Positions 24,626 to 34,388 of a stretch of DNA of 64,000 nucleotides are shown one piece after another (within the stretch, counting starts at the first letter, position 1; the number at the start of each line of letters is the position of its first letter). Below the pieces are notes generated by a model that searched no databases, was not told the DNA's origin, and saw only the letters and a list, made by a program, of their open reading frames with translations. Source of the DNA: Solimicrobium sp043758755 (GTDB lineage Bacteria > Pseudomonadota > Gammaproteobacteria > Burkholderiales > Burkholderiaceae_D). A program made the translations under genes and the position numbers. The stretch is taken from assembly GCA_043758755.1 (NCBI GenBank), contig JAYVMW010000004.1, forward strand, positions 62,001 to 126,000. Direction: 5' to 3'.

Positions 24626-25660
24626 TCAGAACAGGACACTGACCGAGGACAGAAATCCTGAGTCATTGATCGGCTGGTTAATGCCGTGGATGAGTTCCGC
24701 TTTGAGAGAAACGGCGCGACTGTAGCGATAATTGATGCCCAGCACGCCAAGTCTGGTGGCATTCAGAGCGGGTCCATTACTGACAGATTCGATACGGCCA
24801 ACGGCAAACAGCCTGCCATAGACGGGTGCTACGGCCTGGAGAAATCCGCCTTTGATATTGTATTGCGAGCCCAGACTGGAAAATCGCCAGGCACCTTCTG
24901 CGCTGATTTCAATGCCGTTGGATGACCAGATAAAGTCTGCCCCCAGTAACTGCTCATTGGCAGCTGATGCGCCGGTAATCTCATAGCTGGCATAGGACAA
25001 CCCCATTTGCAGGCTGTCATTGACAGGCAGATTCAGTCGCGCACCATAGGCTTCATTGAACTGCCCTTCTGCCGAATCCGGTTTTATGTCGGTGCCGACC
25101 GATGAGTACACCATGTAGTCGGCCGGCATTCCCGCGATGGAAATATTACCCAGAGCCATACCACCGGAAATATGTTCTGGAAATACATTGACCGTGATCA
25201 GTGGGCGCGAAGTGGTCCAGACCAGCGGGTCGGCATGAATCTGATTCCATCTGCCTACGGGCGTCAGAAATTTTCCGGCGCGAACAGTGAAGCCATCATT
25301 GATGGTGTAGTCAAAGTAGAGTCGTTCAATGGACAGGTAATTCTGGCCATTGTCCTGCGCCTGGTCGTCAGCTGACAGCGGGTTCTGGTTATCTATTTCA
25401 GAAAAAAACTTGAGGTGGGATTCATTTTGCCACCATACAAACATGCTCAAATGACTTAATGATGTCTGGGAATTTCCCGGCCCCGAATTTTGCAGATCCT
25501 GGTATTGCAGCGAGGTATAGCCGCCGACGGTGAAGCCGCTTTCGCCGAACCGGTATCCCTGGCCCAGTTGGTAATCCGGTTTTGAATCTGGCTGGATGTC
25601 GTCCGCAGCAAAGACCGGACTGGTTGCTGTTAACAATATCGCCACACACATCAAAAACAT
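24626..25660 (-). CDS. Porin-like outer membrane protein
   Basis: A 344-residue outer membrane barrel. I choose the ATG at 25660 because it gives a clean signal peptide (MFLMCVAILLTATSPVFA, then ADD); a longer frame from 25699 would add 13 residues with no benefit. Alternating aromatic strands, a glycine-rich start (YRFGESGFTVGGYTSLQYQD), VRAGKFLTPVGRWNQIH and a terminal VSVLF fit a bacterial porin. It is transcribed with the PstS-like gene. Ligand is unknown. Confidence 0.72.
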   Translation of the reverse strand: MFLMCVAILLTATSPVFAADDIQPDSKPDYQLGQGYRFGESGFTVGGYTSLQYQDLQNSGPGNSQTSLSHLSMFVWWQNESHLKFFSEIDNQNPLSADDQAQDNGQNYLSIERLYFDYTINDGFTVRAGKFLTPVGRWNQIHADPLVWTTSRPLITVNVFPEHISGGMALGNISIAGMPADYMVYSSVGTDIKPDSAEGQFNEAYGARLNLPVNDSLQMGLSYASYEITGASAANEQLLGADFIWSSNGIEISAEGAWRFSSLGSQYNIKGGFLQAVAPVYGRLFAVGRIESVSNGPALNATRLGVLGINYRYSRAVSLKAELIHGINQPINDSGFLSSVSVLF

Positions 25661-25739
25661 ATTTTTTGTGTAAACCTTTATGGACACATACGCTGCCATT
25701 ACGCTTCCCTCTCTATATAAGCCATCATATACTACACGG

Positions 25740-27577
25740 GTGACTATTCAAAAAACATTACTTCGTGCCTTTCTCGTCATCGGGCTGGTGCCGGCCATGG
25801 TGTTGGCTGGTCTGGCCTTTTTGACGGCAAGAGATGCAATGCAATCTGAAATTGAGCATGGCCTTGCTGCTCAGGCCGATGCAATTTCGTCCAATATCAA
25901 CCGAATCATGTTTGAACGACTTCAGAATGCTGCAACCTGGAGCACGCTGGAAGTCATGCAGGATATGCAGGTGCATGACGTCGACAAGCGTTTAAGCAAT
26001 TTTCTGGCCAAGCTCAAAAGCGGTTATGGTGGCGTTTATGAAAATATGAAAGTAATAGACCGGCACAGAATTATTGTCAGCAGCAGTGATCCGGGAGAAA
26101 TGGGCACAGCGGCCGGTTCGGAAGCGACCTGGCAAACCATCAATCTGGCCGGCGTCAACTTAACACTGGAAGCACCGAGAAACATCAGATCGTCAAGTGG
26201 GGCCATGCACTCCACATTGACGATCAGTGCGCCGGTCATTTCCCCATTCAGCGCAGAGCCGCTGGGTGAACTGGCGCTTGATTTTGACTGGGACCAGATC
26301 AATGCCCTGCTGGATAATGCCGCCTCCAATCTGCGCATGGTGGCTCTGGTGGATTCACAGGGTAAAATATTTGCCGCATCGCGCAGCCTCAGACAGGCTG
26401 GCCTGCTCAACGGTCATGCGCTGGCCGGCTGGAACCTGACTTCAACCAATTTTGGTGCAGTGGTCCGCAGCGGCCTTCCGGTGTCTGAGTCTGCGGTGGT
26501 GGTGGGAGTCGGTCATCCTGTGGGTTTTGCCGGATTTAACGGTGTAGGTTTAACCACGCTGGTTATTCAGCCCGAGAGCGAAGCACTCTCTCCGGTACGC
26601 CGCATTGCCCTGATTTCCTTTGCCATGCTGGCCGGCATCGTACTGCTGACCTTTGGAATCGCCAACAAAGTCAGTTCATTGCTCGCCAAGCCGATTACTG
26701 CGTTGACTGCTTTTACAAGACACTACAAACTGGGGCAGAAGTCGCTGACTGACCAGACGCTGGTTGCCAGAGCGGAAGGTGAACTGGGCGAACTGGAACT
26801 GGCTTTTATTCAGATGGTGCAGGACATCGATCTGGCGCAGCGTGATCTGGTCAGAGCCTCCAAGCTGGCCATGGTCGGTGAAATGGCATCCATCATTATC
26901 CATGAGGTTCGTACCCCACTGGGGATCATCAAATCATCGGCACAGATGTTAAAGCGTGAAAGCGCGCTGTCTGCTGAAGGCCTGGAGCTAACCGGTTTTA
27001 TTGAAAGTGAAACCGAACGGCTTAACCGGCTGGTATCTTCCATGCTCGACAGCGCCCGTCCGCGCGGACTCAACAAGAGCCCAACCGATCTGCATGTGCT
27101 GCTGCATCAAAGCGGCATCCTGCTCGGGGCCCAGCTTGGAAAAGCACAAATTGAAATCAGTGAAGTGTTCCACGCCCAGGACCCGGTAGTCGATTGTGAT
27201 GCCGAGCAGATTACCCAGGTGCTGCTGAACCTGATTTCAAATGCTCTGCAGATTTTGCCAGCTGGTGGAAAAATTCAACTCGCCACGTATCAGGTACCGG
27301 ACAATAACAAAGACGCACAATCCGATTCGATTTGCATTGAAGTGTCCGATAATGGCCCTGGCATTGCACCGGAAGACAGAAAACGCATTTTTGATGCCTT
27401 TTTCTGTCGTCGTGATGGCGGAATCGGCTTGGGCCTTGCTATTGTTCAGCAGATTATCCTGGCACACCATGGCCAGATTGAAGTAAGTCAAAGCAACCTT
27501 GGCGGCGCCTGCTTTACCATCCGGTTGCCGCGCAGCGCGCCAGTCTCCGATCAACCTGATCTGAATGAAAAATCAAA

Positions 27578-27581
<4 letters not shown>
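25740..27581 (+). CDS. Sensor histidine kinase with periplasmic sensor, HAMP and HATPase
   Basis: A 613-residue membrane kinase if begun at the GTG at 25740, which places TM1 (LLRAFLVIGLVPAMVLAGLAF) at the N-terminus. An ATG at 25680 would add 20 residues and overlap the divergent porin leader. A periplasmic double-Cache-like sensor (about 35-290) is followed by TM2, HAMP and the phosphoacceptor H388 in IIIHEVRTPLG. The ATPase domain shows NLISNALQ, SDNGPGIAPED and GGIGLGLAI. Its stop overlaps the response regulator start (ATGA), so the two form a cognate pair. The probable input is the ligand handled by the adjacent porin and PstS-like protein. Confidence 0.85.
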
Positions 27582-28945
<1,364 letters not shown>

Positions 28946-28956
28946 GATCGCAAAAC

Positions 28957-29841
28957 TCAATGCCACAGCCAGTCCCAAAACCCGGGCAGCTGCTGTTTGA
29001 CTGACCCGTCCTGCACCGTGCGTGCCAGCGCGGCGCGTTCAACCTCATCGCGCTGCGTATAGAAGGCCAGGTTCGCAGTCGGCATGCCGGTTTCGCGCGC
29101 CACGTCCAAAAGTATCTGCAAATACTCTTCAACGTGGTTGGAGGTGTAGGTATTGACGTCGTGGAATGTGACGATAACCGGCGTGACGCCATCCACTGTC
29201 GGCAGTGCTCCGGCCAGCCAGCGCCCTTTGAGTTCGGTGAGCTGTGTTAACAGATTGCTGTGCTTGTGAAAGCTGAAATTCACGCCCCAGATTTTGCCGT
29301 CATTGGCCGACAGGTCGGTCAGCAGCATATGCAGGCCGTGCTGCTGATAGCCGGCGAAAGTGCGCTGGTCATAACTCCAGAACGGCGGCCGCACCAGTGT
29401 CGGCGCGACGCCGGTGATGGCGACGAGATCGGCCATGCCGTTCTGCAGTGCGCTGTCAAATTCTTCCTGAGTCAGAAAGCGGTGATTGGCATGATGGGCA
29501 GTCGCGGTGTGGAATGCCAGCAGATGGCCTTCATTCCATTCGCGCCGCAGCAGCGCTTTGCCGCGTTCGGTACCGCCACCGTTCACTGCACGGGTCTGGG
29601 TAAAAAAGATCACCTTGATACCGGGTTGCACGGCATTGTGGGCCAGTACCTCGAGCACCTGCTCGGTCGCATTGTTGTAGATTGCAGCGCTCGGTCCGTC
29701 ATCAAACGTGAGCAGAAAACGGATTGGTGCCGGTGCGCTGCTGTCTGCGCGCACCGGTGCCGACAGAAAAAAAACAGCAGCGAGAATAAAAAAAACGCTG
29801 CGAAAAATCGGCAGCGTTTTAATTTGAATCAACAGCATCAA
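28957..29841 (-). CDS. Secreted polysaccharide deacetylase (NodB-fold)
   Basis: A 294-residue NodB-homology protein. A signal peptide occupies residues 1-31. Motif 1 is TFDDGP (44-49) and motif 3 is RPPFWSYD. Motif 2 reads F-H109-T-A-T-A-H114-H115, one residue wider than the canonical H(S/T)xxH, so metal binding may differ. The substrate could be chitin, peptidoglycan or an exopolysaccharide. The gene starts 6 bases after efp on the same strand, but its signal-peptide codons contain a strong terminator hairpin (29783-29820), so read-through from efp is likely limited. It converges with the response regulator gene, with 11 bases between stops. Confidence 0.82.
   Translation of the reverse strand: MMLLIQIKTLPIFRSVFFILAAVFFLSAPVRADSSAPAPIRFLLTFDDGPSAAIYNNATEQVLEVLAHNAVQPGIKVIFFTQTRAVNGGGTERGKALLRREWNEGHLLAFHTATAHHANHRFLTQEEFDSALQNGMADLVAITGVAPTLVRPPFWSYDQRTFAGYQQHGLHMLLTDLSANDGKIWGVNFSFHKHSNLLTQLTELKGRWLAGALPTVDGVTPVIVTFHDVNTYTSNHVEEYLQILLDVARETGMPTANLAFYTQRDEVERAALARTVQDGSVKQQLPGFWDWLWH
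29783..29820 (-). terminator. Intrinsic terminator of efp, inside the next gene's signal-peptide codons
   Basis: On the minus strand a perfect 10-bp stem (AAAACGCTGC at 29820-29811 with GCAGCGTTTT at 29801-29792), a 9-base loop and a following run of T form a textbook rho-independent terminator. It lies 21 bases inside the deacetylase frame. Confidence 0.75.
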
Positions 29842-29847
29842 TACGGT

Positions 29848-30423
29848 TTAGTTACGAACTACTTTTTTGAATTCGTAAGTACGTGTATCGATTTCGATCA
29901 TGTCATCCTGAGAAACGAACAGTGGAACCATGACGGTCATCTGATGTTCTTCAATGGCATTTTCCAGTTTGGCTTCTTTTAACACGTTGCCGGAAGTATT
30001 GCCTTTGACAGCTGGCTCGGAGTAAATGATTTTACGTACGATGGTGGTAGGCAGTTCAACGGAAATGGCTTTGCCGTCGTAGAACACGGCTTCACATTGC
30101 ATGCCGTCTTTTAAGAAATTGAGCGCGTCGCCCAGATTTTCGCCTTCGATTTCATACTGTTCGTAGTCGGCATCCATGAATACATACAATGGATCGGCGA
30201 AGTAGGAATAAGTCACTTCTTTTTTGTCCAGTACTACCACGTCAAACTTGTCGTCGCCGCGGAATACGTTTTCCTGCGGGCTGTTGGTCAGCAGGTTTTT
30301 CATTTTCCATTTGTAGGTGAAGCCCGTGCGGCTTGAACCGTTAACATCGGAGCGGAGTACGATCATTGGCTTGCCATCAACCATAATGATGTTGCCAACA
30401 CGAATTTCTTTTGCAAATTTCAT
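29848..30423 (-). CDS. efp: Translation elongation factor P, arginine type
   Basis: A 191-residue EF-P with three beta-barrel domains: KOW-like N-domain (MKFAKEIRVGNIIMVDGKPM), central domain and a C-terminal OB fold ending VVRN. It relieves ribosome stalling at polyproline stretches. The residue at the loop tip is R32 (NGSSRTGF), the site that EarP rhamnosylates; the Lys type modified by EpmA/B is excluded. The earP gene lies directly upstream on the same strand. The leader (30424-30548) carries a minus-strand TATAAT, and a hairpin just downstream ends the message. Confidence 0.97.
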   Translation of the reverse strand: MKFAKEIRVGNIIMVDGKPMIVLRSDVNGSSRTGFTYKWKMKNLLTNSPQENVFRGDDKFDVVVLDKKEVTYSYFADPLYVFMDADYEQYEIEGENLGDALNFLKDGMQCEAVFYDGKAISVELPTTIVRKIIYSEPAVKGNTSGNVLKEAKLENAIEEHQMTVMVPLFVSQDDMIEIDTRTYEFKKVVRN

Positions 30424-30524
30424 AGCGAATATAAATTTAAAAGGTTGATCACTGCTGGTCTGGAGACATCAGGTGTTGCCGGACCGATGTGACGGGTAGG
30501 GATTGCTTCAAAAATGAACCCCGC

Positions 30525-30530
30525 ATTATA
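30525..30530 (-). promoter_or_regulatory. -10 element of a likely efp promoter
   Basis: Perfect TATAAT on the minus strand, giving a leader of about 95 nt for efp. The -35 region is weak and falls in the end of earP, so efp probably also receives read-through from earP. Confidence 0.45.
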
Positions 30531-30548
30531 GCCTGCTTTCAGGTCAAT

Positions 30549-31709
30549 TCAGGCGGGTTTCTGAGCAACCGATGCAGCAAATTGCATTAAATTCGCAGCC
30601 AGATCCCCATTTGTTAGTAATTTGCTTTGCCATTCCAGTGCCATGTTGGCAATTTTCTGCCGGCCAGTTACAAAGTCCTGCCACAGCGCTGCGAAATCAG
30701 GGGTAATCGGTCCGGCTTCGTTCCAGGCCAGACTGAGGCCATTCTGACTGGTTTCTGCAAAACCGGAGCGCTGCAAAAACGCGTTCAGTTTGACATGATG
30801 CAGGTTCTTGTCCTGCGGGTAGATATGCCAGACAAACGGTCGTCCTGCCCATTGCGCGCGCACGAATGAATCTTCACCGCGTACAAAATTCACGTTGCAC
30901 AACCAGAGCAGCCGGTCGTAGTCAGGCTGCGGTAAAAAGGGAATGACACGCACGGTCAGCGCACCGTGGGTTACTCTGACCCCGGCACGGGTCTGGTTTC
31001 CGGTAAAAGCCTGCACCTGCTGTGGTGCGACGCCCTGCGGTACCAGACAGGTGATGGGTGTCGGACTGTTTTGCCAGGCGCGGAACAATTCGGTGACCGG
31101 CGCATGCGGATAGCAGAACAGCGACACCTTTTGGGCAGCCTGTTCCTCTGGCGACAGGCCAAGTCCATTCAGAAATTCGCGCGCCTGAGCCGGGTTCTGC
31201 CGGTAATGGTCGCGTTCCTGCAGCAGTCCAGACTCCAGCAGCAGTCCGCCGGTTTTTGCGGTGAAACCGGGATAATAAAAATATTTGGTCAGCGTAAATT
31301 GCGGCGAGGGCAGCGTATGGCAACTTTCGACCCAGTCTTCGGCACACAGCCCTTCCAGATTGATCCAGACCGGGCGACGAATTTTCATGGCTGCGATATA
31401 TGCAGCGGGCAACTCACAGCCGAAAAATTCAATCACAATATCGGCGACCTGCTCTGATGTGCAATCGACGTCCTGGTCGTTCCAATGGATCACACGTATC
31501 TGTTGTACCAGCTGTTGGCTTTGGCCTGGGTCCACTTCGGGGCAGATGCGTTGAAAGCTGGCCAGGTCATCAACCCACAGGGTTACTTCAACCTGATGTT
31601 CCAGTGTCAGCTGACGGGCGAGTCGGTAGCAGATGCCGATGTCGCCAAAGTTATCGACGACCTTGCAGAATAGTGCAAGTGTAATCGGACGGTGAGACAG
31701 ATCAGCCAT
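30549..31709 (-). CDS. earP: EF-P arginine-32 rhamnosyltransferase EarP
   Basis: A 386-residue GT-B inverting glycosyltransferase (formerly DUF2331) that transfers rhamnose from dTDP-rhamnose to Arg32 of EF-P. The N-terminal active-site segment V-V-D19-N-F-G-D23-I-G carries the two catalytic aspartates known in the family, and RGEDSFVRAQWAGRPF near residue 280 carries the conserved glutamate and nucleotide-sugar contacts. Its substrate EF-P is the next gene downstream. The start is 3 bases beyond the 5'-nucleotidase stop, so nucleotidase, earP and efp may be co-transcribed. Confidence 0.95.
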   Translation of the reverse strand: MADLSHRPITLALFCKVVDNFGDIGICYRLARQLTLEHQVEVTLWVDDLASFQRICPEVDPGQSQQLVQQIRVIHWNDQDVDCTSEQVADIVIEFFGCELPAAYIAAMKIRRPVWINLEGLCAEDWVESCHTLPSPQFTLTKYFYYPGFTAKTGGLLLESGLLQERDHYRQNPAQAREFLNGLGLSPEEQAAQKVSLFCYPHAPVTELFRAWQNSPTPITCLVPQGVAPQQVQAFTGNQTRAGVRVTHGALTVRVIPFLPQPDYDRLLWLCNVNFVRGEDSFVRAQWAGRPFVWHIYPQDKNLHHVKLNAFLQRSGFAETSQNGLSLAWNEAGPITPDFAALWQDFVTGRQKIANMALEWQSKLLTNGDLAANLMQFAASVAQKPA

Positions 31710-31711
31710 GA

Positions 31712-32611
31712 TCAGACCGGCCCCGGAACGCGTCCGGTCTGCACCAGCGGTGCGGCCAGCTGACAGTGGCCGTGCTGATCATCAAAAAATATGTGTGGCG
31801 CAAAGGCCGCCAGCACCTTTGATTTTTCCACGCCACCCATGAAAAAGGTTTCGTCGATCTGCACATCCCAGGCACGCAGGGTGCGTATTACCCGTTCATG
31901 CGCCGGCGAGGCGCGTGCCGTGACCAGTGCGGTGCGAACCGGCGTGAGACCATCGGCGGTTGTGAAATTTGATTGAATAAACGCCAGTGCTTTTAACACC
32001 GGTGCAAACGGACCGGCTGCCAGTGGATTACTGGCGTTGTCGCGTTCGTGCCGTTCAAAGGCTTCCACGCCCTGGGTCTGATAGATGCGTTCTGATTCAT
32101 CGGAAAAAATGACCGCGTCACCGTCAAAGGCAATCCGGATCTGATCTGGGTTCATGGTGCCCTGATCGGGCTTTTGATACAGCAATGCGGCCGCGACCCC
32201 CGCACCGGCGGCGCTTTCCACATCCTGTTCATGCAGTGACAGAAACAGGCTGATGTGGAATGCCTTCAGGTAGGGGGACAGTGCCGAGCCGCCGGTCAGT
32301 GCGGCCCGGGTGATGTCGAGGTCGTAGTGTTTGATCGAATTGAAAATGCGCAGCGAGGTTTCGGAGGAATTGCGCGACATGATCACCACTTCAACCAGTC
32401 GCTTATCTGGTGTGAGTTCATTGAGTTTGAGCAGTGCGCGCACCAGGTCAAACCCGGCGCCCGGCTTCAATTCGGCGTTCTCATTTTGCAACTGGTGCAG
32501 CCGGTAACTGGGCAGCCCCTGTTGTTGATATATTTTTTCTTCGATTTCAAGGTCAAACAGCGCGCGCGACGAAATGCCGATGACCAGCACATTTTCCAGA
32601 GAGACGGGCAT
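31712..32611 (-). CDS. Cytosolic 5'-nucleotidase (NT5C1-like family)
   Basis: A 299-residue protein of the 5'-nucleotidase family that includes eukaryotic cN-I enzymes. The start VLVIGISSRALFDLEIEEK, the phosphatase-like segment AFDGDAVIFSDESE and FFMGGVEKSKVLAAFAPHIFFDDQ near the end are typical. It would dephosphorylate nucleoside 5'-monophosphates in the cytoplasm. It lies upstream of earP on the same strand with only 2 bases between them. Functional connection to EF-P modification is not obvious. Confidence 0.8.
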   Translation of the reverse strand: MPVSLENVLVIGISSRALFDLEIEEKIYQQQGLPSYRLHQLQNENAELKPGAGFDLVRALLKLNELTPDKRLVEVVIMSRNSSETSLRIFNSIKHYDLDITRAALTGGSALSPYLKAFHISLFLSLHEQDVESAAGAGVAAALLYQKPDQGTMNPDQIRIAFDGDAVIFSDESERIYQTQGVEAFERHERDNASNPLAAGPFAPVLKALAFIQSNFTTADGLTPVRTALVTARASPAHERVIRTLRAWDVQIDETFFMGGVEKSKVLAAFAPHIFFDDQHGHCQLAAPLVQTGRVPGPV

Positions 32612-32693
32612 GGGTGTGGGGCCTGATTTTTTATGTTGGTGTGATTATAAACAGTGCCTGTGAACGGCGGTCGAATAATTTACTTTAATGACA

Positions 32694-32722
32694 TTGTTGT
32701 CAGTATGTCGGTGTTCTATTAT
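32694..32722 (+). promoter_or_regulatory. Promoter of the first tandem histidine kinase
   Basis: TTGTTG (32694-32699), a 17-base spacer and TATTAT (32717-32722) predict transcription from about 32729. That is downstream of the ATGs at 32705 and 32726 and therefore supports the TTG start at 32792. Confidence 0.5.
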
Positions 32723-32791
32723 TGTATGAAGCCGATGCAATCGCAACCGATCAGTTTCGATGTTAAATTGTTACACCCGCAGGGAGTCAAG

Positions 32792-34306
32792 TTGTCAATT
32801 CAAAGCGCACCGGAAAATCGGCAGGATTCAGAGCAGCACCAGGTGCTGGCTCTGTTTCCCGAGTCTGCGGCCCGAGCGCTGGGCTGGTTGATGTGGGTCT
32901 GCGTATTGGGTTTTGCCGCATCGTTGTTATACAGTTATTATTCCGGCGAATTTCGCGACATCGTCAGGAATCTGATTATCGGCATTATCGTGCTGCTGGC
33001 TTGTTATCGTGAATTCAGGGCCGGTCGGATAGTGCGCGGCCTGATTTTCCAGTGCTGGGGACTGTGGGGCTTCGCAATTTATCTGGGAATTAACGTTGAT
33101 GGTATTCGCACGCCGATATTGCTGGTCGTGCCATCGCTGGTGATGACGGTGGCCTGGGTACAGGGCAAGCGGGCAATGCAGGTGATGCTGGTTTTATCCA
33201 TGCTGCAGGCCGTGCTGCTGGTCGTGGCAGACCATTACCATTTTTTGCCGGCCCACCACTCCCGCACCCCCGGCCAGATTTTGCTGGTATATATTGTTGT
33301 GGTCAGTGTCAGCGGTGTTGTTGCAATTGTGCTGGCAGATAATTTCAAACGCCTGATCGATCGGGGTGGACAGCTAACCAGCGAATTGCGCTACCGGGTC
33401 ATGGAACTGAAGACATCCGAACTGGCACTCAAAGAGCTCAATGACCGGTTGGAACAGCGCGTAGAAGAACGCACCGCCCAACTTGAGGACGCGAATAAAG
33501 AACTTCAGAAAACCGTCAACCGGCTTGAGTTGGCTCAGGCTGGACTGGTGAATGCCGAAAAACTGGCGTCACTGGGTTCCATGGCGGCCGGTATTTCGCA
33601 CGAACTGAATACGCCGATCGGCAATGTACTGATGATTGCCACCAGCATGGAAAAACAGTATCAGGACATGCAGGAAAAAACGCTGCATGGCGGGGTAAAA
33701 CGAACGGAGTTTGAAGACTTTTTAAAAGCCGGTCATGCAATGTCAGTGCTGGCGGTGCGCTCCACCAACCGTGCCGTGGATCTGGTTTCCAGTTTCAAGC
33801 AGGTGGCCGCTGACCAGACCTCGGAACAGCGACGCATTTTTGACCTGCAAGTCGTCATTCAAGACAATATTGCCACCCTGTGGCCATCGATTAAAAATCA
33901 GACACGCCAGGTGCAGATTGAAAACCAGGTGCCGGCGCATATTGTCTGTGACAGTTTCCCGGGGCCACTCGGGCAGGTTATCATCAATCTGGCACAGAAT
34001 GCGATACTGCACGGATTTGACGGCGCGGCACAGGGACGCATCACCATTGAGGCAGTCGATCAGAATGAGATGGTCACTCTGACCGTCAGCGACAACGGTA
34101 TCGGCATTGCGCCGCATACTCTGGCGCATATTTTCGACCCGTTTTTCACCACCAAACTGGGTCAAGGCGGTTCTGGCCTTGGTTTGACCATTTCTTATCG
34201 GATTGTTACTTCTGTGTTGGGCGGTAATCTGTTTGCCACTTCTACATTTGGAAGCGGTGCGCAATTTACGCTGGTCTTTCCAAAAAATGCGCCGTTCAAG
34301 TTCTGA
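32792..34306 (+). CDS. Membrane histidine kinase, first of a tandem paralogous pair
   Basis: A 504-residue kinase when read from TTG at 32792, which has AGGGAG five bases upstream; this length matches the 506-residue paralog that follows. Six hydrophobic segments (about 29-185) form an integral membrane sensor with no large periplasmic domain, then a coiled coil (LKELNDRLEQRVEERTAQLE) and the phosphoacceptor H270 in GISHELNTPIGN. The ATPase lobe shows NLAQNAILHG, DNGIGIAPHTL and GGSGLGLTI. The FKQVAADQTSE block before the ATPase recurs in two other kinases of the window. No receiver gene is adjacent, so its partner is elsewhere. Confidence 0.82.
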   Translation: MSIQSAPENRQDSEQHQVLALFPESAARALGWLMWVCVLGFAASLLYSYYSGEFRDIVRNLIIGIIVLLACYREFRAGRIVRGLIFQCWGLWGFAIYLGINVDGIRTPILLVVPSLVMTVAWVQGKRAMQVMLVLSMLQAVLLVVADHYHFLPAHHSRTPGQILLVYIVVVSVSGVVAIVLADNFKRLIDRGGQLTSELRYRVMELKTSELALKELNDRLEQRVEERTAQLEDANKELQKTVNRLELAQAGLVNAEKLASLGSMAAGISHELNTPIGNVLMIATSMEKQYQDMQEKTLHGGVKRTEFEDFLKAGHAMSVLAVRSTNRAVDLVSSFKQVAADQTSEQRRIFDLQVVIQDNIATLWPSIKNQTRQVQIENQVPAHIVCDSFPGPLGQVIINLAQNAILHGFDGAAQGRITIEAVDQNEMVTLTVSDNGIGIAPHTLAHIFDPFFTTKLGQGGSGLGLTISYRIVTSVLGGNLFATSTFGSGAQFTLVFPKNAPFKF

Positions 34307-34388
34307 AAGCCCGCGCATCTGATTGTAGTTTTGCTTTGATCATTTACAATTAGTCTGCTATTTTCTGAGTCCAAAATAAGGCCTGACA

